From Lepisosteus oculatus (lineage: Eukaryota > Chordata > Actinopteri > Semionotiformes > Lepisosteidae), in the NCBI RefSeq assembly GCF_040954835.1, contig NC_090698.1, forward strand, positions 4,462,501 to 4,526,500: a stretch of DNA of 64,000 bases, given 5' to 3'. A program made the translations under genes and the position numbers. Positions 55,210 through 64,000 of the stretch are shown in pieces. The notes beneath the pieces were generated by a model that was not told where the DNA came from, did not search any database, and saw nothing but the letters and a program-made list of their open reading frames with translations. Position 1 is the first letter of the stretch. Every line of letters begins with the position of its first letter.

Positions 55210-58200
55210 TGTTGGTTTATTTTTTTTGGGGGGTGTTACCACGCTGTCCTGCTCAAAATTTCAGTATTTTACATACTGAAGGTGTTTCAAGCAATGTGAT
55301 AACCTACGTAGAAGTCAGTTTGCGTGTCCACTTTGGATCAGTGGTCGAGTTTAATTTCGTTTTAACTTGTAAACATGATCTATTAAATGTAGTTGAGAAC
55401 TATGTCATATGCCTCATTATTTGAGATGCAAAAATAATCCATGCCTACAAATGAAAATTAAATGTTAACTTACTGTATTTTTTAAGATGGAGAAATTCTT
55501 TAAAATTAATTGTCATTTTTAGATATTGTGCCCACCACCACAGTTCTTAGTGAAATTAAGATGGCGTACATTCATTTCTACAAATCCAAAATATTACGAA
55601 ACGTCTGGTTTTATATTAAAATCGACTGAAAGCTGTTCAACATCCCTTTCAGGAGGGAGTCTAGAATATGCTTTTTACTGACTGGCATCTTGACAACATG
55701 TCACTTGAGAGTTATTAAGAATTTCCTACATTGCTAATGGGGGAAAGAGTGCAGCTCACAGCTATTTGCAGTAGGATATTTCCTAGTTTATCTCCTTGTT
55801 ATAAAAACTCAAAACATAAATAATGTAACAGGTCGACGCTGAGACCTTTAAATCGGTATCAACTCCAAAATGTGACATGGGTCATAAAAAGCGAATTATG
55901 GTTTTCTGGCTAAGAGGACTTAATGAAAGGGACTTGATGTAGTCTTCAGCATCCCGGAAGGGACCCACCTTGAGTACCTTGTAATGGAGATTGAGACAAA
56001 ACCCCCCAAATGCAAGCAGAAATCAAGAGAGAGTGCATTTCAAAATGCCAATAAAAGACCCAAATAAACACAGGATTGTAAAGAACCAACTGCCCAGCCA
56101 TCCTGCTGGAACTGATCGCTTGAGTTCCTTGTAAGAGAGCTAATTTAAGATAATATCAAGACAGTCCTAACAGTCTCCTGCTGTTCGTAGCATTTTCTGA
56201 ATTCCTATTAAATAGGTAGAGGACTGGAGAGACAGCCTGACTTCATATATGCAGAGCACAATTCCATGTTAGAGGGATCACATTGTGGAAATCTTTCAAC
56301 AAAACCCACAGAGCTGGCACAAACTGCTCAAAGTCCACTGTTTGTTTGTCAGGACACCTTACAACTGTGGTTCAAATTGTAAACGTTAGTCATCTGCATG
56401 CACTATCGAACCTTTGAAAAAAATGTGCCTGCCCTTGTTTAGTGACAAAAAAAGTGCAAATAGCACAGGTTTTAATTCTTTAAGATCACTGTTTTAAGAG
56501 AGAAAAACACAAAAACACATCTGGAGAAAGAATACAAGCCAGAATGCAGTTCTTTTACCTATATATTCCTTTCTTTAACTTTTCTAAATTTAATTTTGAA
56601 AATATTCATTTTCTTTTAAAAGATCCCTACCAGCAAGGCACTGGTTGAGCACTTCTATTTTAGCCCAAACCGAGTCCTGATATTCTTATCACGGTAACAT
56701 TTATTCTTCTTTACTTTTATTTCTTTACTTCTTTTATTGGCATTCTGAAATGCACTTCCTCTTGATTTTTGCTCGTATTCTGGGGTTTTGTTTCAATCTC
56801 CATTACAAAGTACTAAGGGTGGTTTACTTAGTCAAAAGCTTTCGGGATGCTAAAGACTACATCAAGTCTAGTGTACTTGTAATAAATCCAAAACACTCAG
56901 CTAAAGACCTGATTCACTTGAGAGTCACTGTTCTGCATCTCTCTTCTGTAGCTGCTGTGCATCTTCTGTGGAGCAGTCATAAACGATTATCATAGCCTCT
57001 GCAAGAATTCTAAGGATAATGTCCAAAAGTTGGTTTTCACTAAAATGGGGTAGGTCATATTTTGTTACATATAGCAATGTTACAACAGGTATGTTCACTT
57101 TGACAGAAAACCGTTACTTTTTAAAGATAAAACCACCAATACATACTCTTTCTGTAGCAATGCCTAATCTTCCCAAATTTCAAAACATAAGGGCTGAAAT
57201 ATTGATTTGTAACTAGATTCTTCATTTTAGCAGGAACATTTGAGTGAACAAGAGTCACTGCATGAGCCAGAAATCACCATTAAGACCATATCACAACAGA
57301 GCACTGAACTGGATGATGACCTTTCCTTCTCTCTCGTTTAAGAATGTAGCGTTAGGGAAATGGAAGTGTACCAGCTACCGTCCTGGAACAACAGAGCATA
57401 ACAGCACTGTTGCAATGATTTCAAAATTGTTCGGTTCACATTTCCAGGACAGATGTCTGTGCTCTGCTTTTTAAATCCAGAAAGGACTCTTTACTTTAAA
57501 ATCCTTTGAGGCAACCTAACACTTCCATCTTAACATGTATTAAATAAAATGGTTTCATTTCTCAATAAAGAAAGGATCGTCAAGTAAATCCTCTCTTGCA
57601 CATCTGATGCCTTGTGAAAATGCGGTACTTTGCATTCCTGGAAGCTTCATTCAAGACTGGGCTGTTAATATCTGATGACTGAATGACTTACCACAGGCTC
57701 TGCTCTGTACCGTGTTATAAAAAATACCATTGTTGATTTCACCTGTTTTCAATGCCAGGCAACAGGGAATTAAAGTAAACGTACAAACACTGAAAACATT
57801 CCTAGATGTCAGAAATTAGATGATAGAACAATGTTGTGACTTTTTTTTATTGGAAGCATTCCGTACACACTGATTGCTTAAGAACAAATTAAGAGAAAAA
57901 AGTATTGAAAATGTTAACAGGCTTATTGGCATACAGTGTAAATAGCTGCAGCCATTTTCTCCTCCATTTTTGTTTTTCTTGTAACCTTATAACTTCCTAA
58001 ACATCCTTTGTGTTTGTATATACAAAACGTATGTGCACATTTATGCATACATTGATGATTTGGGGAATAAAATCATTTATTAGCTCACATTAAAGACATG
58101 GAATTTAAGGAGAAGACATTCTAAAATACAGATCACATTTGTCCAAAACAACTCGCATCTATAAATGACAACACTCTGCAGTGAACAAGACACAAATTTG

Positions 58201-60475
58201 ATTTAAAGTTTACATAAAAAAGGTATAGGGAGATAATTTTCCAGAGAAAAAAAATAGATTCAAGGTGCACAACACACGGGTGTACCCACTGGAATGAAAA
58301 ACTTTTTTGCATATTAAAACAATTTTAGTTGAAAACCTCAGTTTTCAAAACCATAAATCATTCATGATCCTGAAATCAGATAGGAAAATAATAAAAATAT
58401 TGCATTGATTTGGCAGACTGACACAGGTTCTGAAACACTGAAGTGAAACATTTGTAGTCACAGCTGAAGTCACACCTAAAGGCAGGCTGATGTTAATGTA
58501 CACCTGGATTTCTATCACAGAAAGAAACCTGCATTCCTAAGTTGCGCTTTCATTGATAGAGATGCTCCTTTTCCATTTATTTTTCAGCATTTCACCAGAA
58601 ATGAAGGACCTGAACAACAGGTGATGATACAAATATAAAATGCAACATAAACTGCAGAAACTACAGTTGCATAATTCAAGAAAAATTGTACTCTTAAAAA
58701 GACAAACATTATTTAAGGCTCTTTTAACAATCCTGATTGGATGGCTATTTGCTCAGTGTTGTAATGAGGAAATCAATGATACATTGACTCAAACTCAGCA
58801 GCAGACCCCAGAGAAAGAAATAATTTGCAGACCAATATTTGGACCTTGTTTGACAACGACAGCATCATAAGTTTTGTCTGGTTCACAGTAAGAAGACAGA
58901 AAGTTGAGCTCGTGAAGACATTGATTTTGGAATGTTTTTTTAAAGGAAAATGCTAACACACACAAAAAATACATAGATCAATAGAAAACCCAGATATTCT
59001 ATAGTCTGTTGTCCTCCATTGATAACTCCTTCAGTATCCTTTTGTGGGATCTCCAAAGAAGTTGGAAGACTGTGGAATGTCAGATTAACAAATTAGCTGC
59101 AGAGTGGGTTAAATCAAATTTGCCTGTCCTGGAAAGGTCAACACAAAAGGTCAAGAATTAGCATTGAAGCCACAGCACTTAAAACTTGTTGTATTCATTG
59201 CAAACACTATCCTATCACTGGCCAGAGAACTGGCAATTGCACTGATTGTGGCTGCCTCTCTCTAACAATCCAGCTCTTTGTAGAGATTTGTTCCACACCA
59301 CACCCCGATGAACAAGTCTTGCGTCCCCAGAGAAGACACTTAATTGACTGTTTTATATTTACATAAAACCATAAACGCTACAAGCCAGATTATGTCTACG
59401 AAACCAAAATTTGCAAACAGAGGAGAACATACAAGACTTGAAACTACACAAGTCTAGAATAACGAGTGAAACATTCAGCACACACGGCTCTTCCTGCTGT
59501 TGTAGGCTAAAACCTGAAATTTTACAATTCCTGAAATGCTGCATGGAAACTCCCAACAAGTTGTCTTACTAAATCCGGCTGGTTTTCCAGACTCTAAGGT
59601 TCCTAAATATATTAGAGCTTTAACCGTTGTATTTTATAAATAAAATCCCAAACACGTGACAAGAAGCAAAATGCAAACATTAAATCGAAGCAACTTCTTA
59701 GATCAAGTCAGGCTTCAATGATCTAATGAAGGTGGGCTGGAAGACCAGCAGATGTGTGGGTCACAGGGAAGACCAGGACTGGGAACCAGTGCAGTACACT
59801 GAAGGGTCTCTGTCTGGAGAAAAGGTGTTGTCTAGAAATGACCTTCCCTTCAATCATTTATGGTTATGCAGGGAGATGCAGGGGTCTGGCTTATTAACAA
59901 CAGTAAAACTCATTAACAAGGTCAAGGTCTGGGCACTGGGATCAATGAATCAAACCAAAGGCAATTACAGAAAGGTTTGTGGGTAAACAAGTTCCCTAGC
60001 TCTACGTCTGATGCGAGGTTGAACCTTGTTAAGGTGGCTGAATGGCAAGTGATGTTATAATCAAACACCTTACGAAGACAAAGCAAAAGAATGGGTGGTT
60101 CTTCTAAAGGGAACTGTGCTTCCACGTGGAATGTGGGAGACTGGGGGATTTTTACATATAATGCATTTTCAGGTATCTTGATTTCAGACCGAAACTGAAA
60201 TCAAACACCTACAGTATAACAAATGGGCTTTTCAACAAACCAAAACACAATGAATTTAAGAGTCATTAACAGTAGTGTCCTGAAAGCAATAAAAAAAAAA
60301 CTCTGCTTCCAAGTACACAAAGTAGTGAGAGGCGGCAGTCAATCAGAGTCTCTCAGCAATGTTTACAGAGTGAATCACCAGTGACAGAAAACTGAACAGC
60401 GGGTTGGACTCACAACCCGGTTGTGCAACTCCTTGATTACATCTAAAATCCTTGCTGCGACCTGAATTTGTACTT
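55210..60475. other. intergenic or distal tmem229b 3'UTR
   Basis: AT-rich and almost free of repeats. If the - strand AATAAA at 57846 is used, everything from there rightwards to 62491 would be tmem229b 3'UTR. The stretch 57840-58560 is unique and has UTR-like texture. No ORF is convincing. Confidence 0.4.
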
Positions 60476-60684
60476 GAATTGGCTACATTACTCTGCTCTC
60501 CTCCCCACTGATAGCTGATGTGTGGGGAGCGTTCTGGCGCACTATGGCTGCCGTCGCATCATCCAGGTGGGGCTGCACATTGGTGGTGGTGGAGGGGAGT
60601 CCCCATTACCTGTAAAGCGCTTTGAGTGGAGTGTCCAGAAAAGCGCTATATAAGTGTAAGCAATTATTATTATTATTATTATTA
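60476..60684 (+). mobile_element. 5'-truncated 5S-derived SINE
   Basis: It contains GAATTGGCTACATTACTCTG through the shared 3' end GCGCTATATAAGTGTAAGC and about 8 ATT units. It is nearly identical to the 54.1-kb copy over the common part. If tmem229b uses the distal poly(A) signal, this copy would be antisense inside its 3'UTR. Confidence 0.85.
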
Positions 60685-61322
60685 CTTCTCCAGCAGCCTT
60701 GTCTAAGTATTATCCTAGGTGATCTGAGCTCCAGTTCAACTCCAGATTAGTTCCCTCCAACGTCAGGGTGTCTGGCATTGTGACTGTAGGCTCTCTAAAA
60801 GTATTTTTTTTTAAATTGGAGTCACCAATTGCTTTCATTATATACATATTTTTCCAATATGTGCTGATCTGATTTGGAATCACCAAATATTTCAAGACTT
60901 GGATCATACCAGGGAGATTGAAATTCATGCTGAGATGTCTCAGTAATGATGCATCCAGCATAATAATTACCATTGCTGTGTTCTACTTGTGAGTTTCATT
61001 TGTACTCCTCTATGACTTTTAAACCAAGCTTTTCTGATTCAAGGTTCTGCAGGAACAGCACGAAAATAATATAAACCCTTATTGCAGCCTCGAGAGCTTA
61101 TATAATTGATATTAAACAGGCTCAAGTATTATAAGACTTTCAAGCATTCTGAAAGACGTGTTCTTACTTGTGGTGCATATCTCATTAAAATAGTTTTGCT
61201 ACTGATGAAAAAAAAATCAATAATTTCTGGTCACTTGTTCTTTGAAAATATATATTTTTTGAATAGTCATAATTATAAGTATTTATAATGCAATAAGCTA
61301 CAATAGCTTAACTTTTATACAT

Positions 61323-61400
61323 GTGAAAAAGGCTCCACGTCTTAAACATTGCGTTTCTTCTCTTTTCAGGATGAAATAAACCTTTACTTATTTCTTTGCA
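61323..61400 (+). mobile_element. second copy of the same repeat tail, core decayed
   Basis: GAAAAAGGCTCCACGTC, TTGCGTTTCTTCTCTTTTCA, GGATGAAATAAACCTTTACT and TATTTCTTTGCAG align with 18706-18790. The core has lost CTGA and GAAAC (AAAAA and TTAAAC instead), so it could not be a ribozyme. Confidence 0.55.
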
Positions 61401-61455
61401 GTTTGCACTGGCACATTTCTATCAAGGTTATTTTATGGTTTGCGGCCAAACTGAA

Positions 61456-61461
61456 TTTATT
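61456..61461 (-). terminator. candidate poly(A) signal for tmem229b
   Basis: AATAAA on the - strand about 1.03 kb downstream of the tmem229b stop codon. A second candidate is at 57846-57851, which would make the 3'UTR about 4.6 kb and would put the retroposon copies at 60.5 and 61.3 kb inside it. Sequence alone does not choose between them. Confidence 0.3.
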
Positions 61462-62491
61462 TAGGATGCAAACCAAAATATGAACAATGGTGACTTTGAA
61501 TTAATTTCCTCCAAGGGGCAAAATGAAATCTGCCAGTCTTCAGTTTAAAAGAAACAGATTCTTGTATCAAATTGGAAATAACATTTTCTTCTATGACCCT
61601 TAGTTTTGGAGACCAGGCAGTGGGTCAAGTATTTTTCTACAAAAACTGCAAGTTCAAAACAGAAAAAGAAAGCGATTTGTAAAAAATAGGATGAAATTCT
61701 TGCCGCCAATCCAGGTGTTTCATTTTTCTTGGCTTTGAAAACAGATGACACTTCACAAGACAGGCTGAAAAAAAAAAAACACACTGCGGTCTTTAATCTA
61801 AAGGTCCCCTGATCACTGAGAGAAGCCAAGAAGCCTGCCAAGACAGGAAACCTTTACTACTAGTATCCAAAACCCATGTTTGCCTTCGGGCAATCATGTA
61901 AATCGTATTCCTAGAATTCCAAGTGCACTTGAAAGGATTGGTCCTTTGCTCACACATGAAACAAAGAATAGAGCTAACTTGACAGAAGTCTGACCAAAAA
62001 CCCGTTGAACACAAGTATTTCTAGAGCACCTGCCTTATTCCAATGAACAGCCCTGAAATGGAAACTGCATGGTGACAAAACACAGAACAGGAAGAGGGGG
62101 GGGGGAACACAACCACACCAGTATCTAGCAGCTGGGTTGTCTGCATCATGAGAGCTTGGAGACGGTTATGTGGGAGGGTTAAAAGTGTACCACAGGCACA
62201 GATGCATCGTAGATACTGGAAACCGCAGTATCTCAATTTTGGGGATGTGCCCATTTTAATATGGCAGGGCTCTCTATAGAGTATAACAGTACACAGACAG
62301 GCACATCCCCACAAACATGGACTGGATTATCAGGGAACAGCCAGGCTGCAGGCACCAGTATTAAATATCTGAGTTATGCACAGTTTAGGTTGTAGGCACC
62401 GGTATCAAAATGACAACATGTCAACATGTAATGACAAAACGTTTAAAAAAAAAAACCCACGTGATGGCTGCACGTGCCCTCGGTCTGCAGG

Positions 62492-64000
<1,509 letters not shown>

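Overview
The window looks like nuclear DNA from a ray-finned fish. It has an intron-containing zinc-finger gene whose promoter, splice sites and poly(A) signal are vertebrate-like, a tmem229b orthologue, two eukaryotic nuclear tRNA genes (one with an intron), and many fish-type retroposons: 5S-rRNA-headed SINEs with (ATT)n tails, tRNA-headed SINEs and L2-like LINE tails. A non-teleost such as a gar or bowfin is my guess from the repeat types and is not proven.

Layout. Bases 1-45,200 hold no protein gene that I recognise. This is a gene desert with unique, often CpG-containing blocks that look like conserved non-coding DNA, broken up by retroposon copies. At 45.3-49.2 kb lies one complete ZFP36-family gene on the + strand: TATA-like promoter, 18-codon first coding exon, 1.09 kb intron, 376-codon second exon, and a 1.5 kb 3'UTR with two UAUUUAU elements and AATAAA. 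From 52.9 to 55.2 kb two tRNA genes, Ile(UAU) with a 20-nt intron and Val(CAC), flank a dead LINE endonuclease fragment that a 5S-derived SINE has split. At 62.5-63.0 kb the whole coding region of tmem229b lies on the - strand in one exon, with a splice acceptor just upstream of the start codon.

The most unusual signal is non-coding. A segment of about 255 bp at 20.76-21.01 kb recurs in inverted orientation at 44.86-45.13 kb, directly upstream of the ZFP36-family promoter. The ungapped core blocks match at 119 of 132 positions by hand count, and weaker collinear similarity runs on to an A-rich end. It could be an ancient duplicated regulatory element (one distal, one promoter-proximal) or an unrecognised retroposon; genome-wide copy number would decide.

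How the parts may work together: the zinc-finger gene would encode an ARE-binding mRNA-decay factor, its own 3'UTR carries matching sites (possible self-limitation), and the upstream desert is the natural place for its distal control elements. The tRNA genes and tmem229b appear to be independent neighbours. I found no bacterial-type system, CRISPR array or operon.
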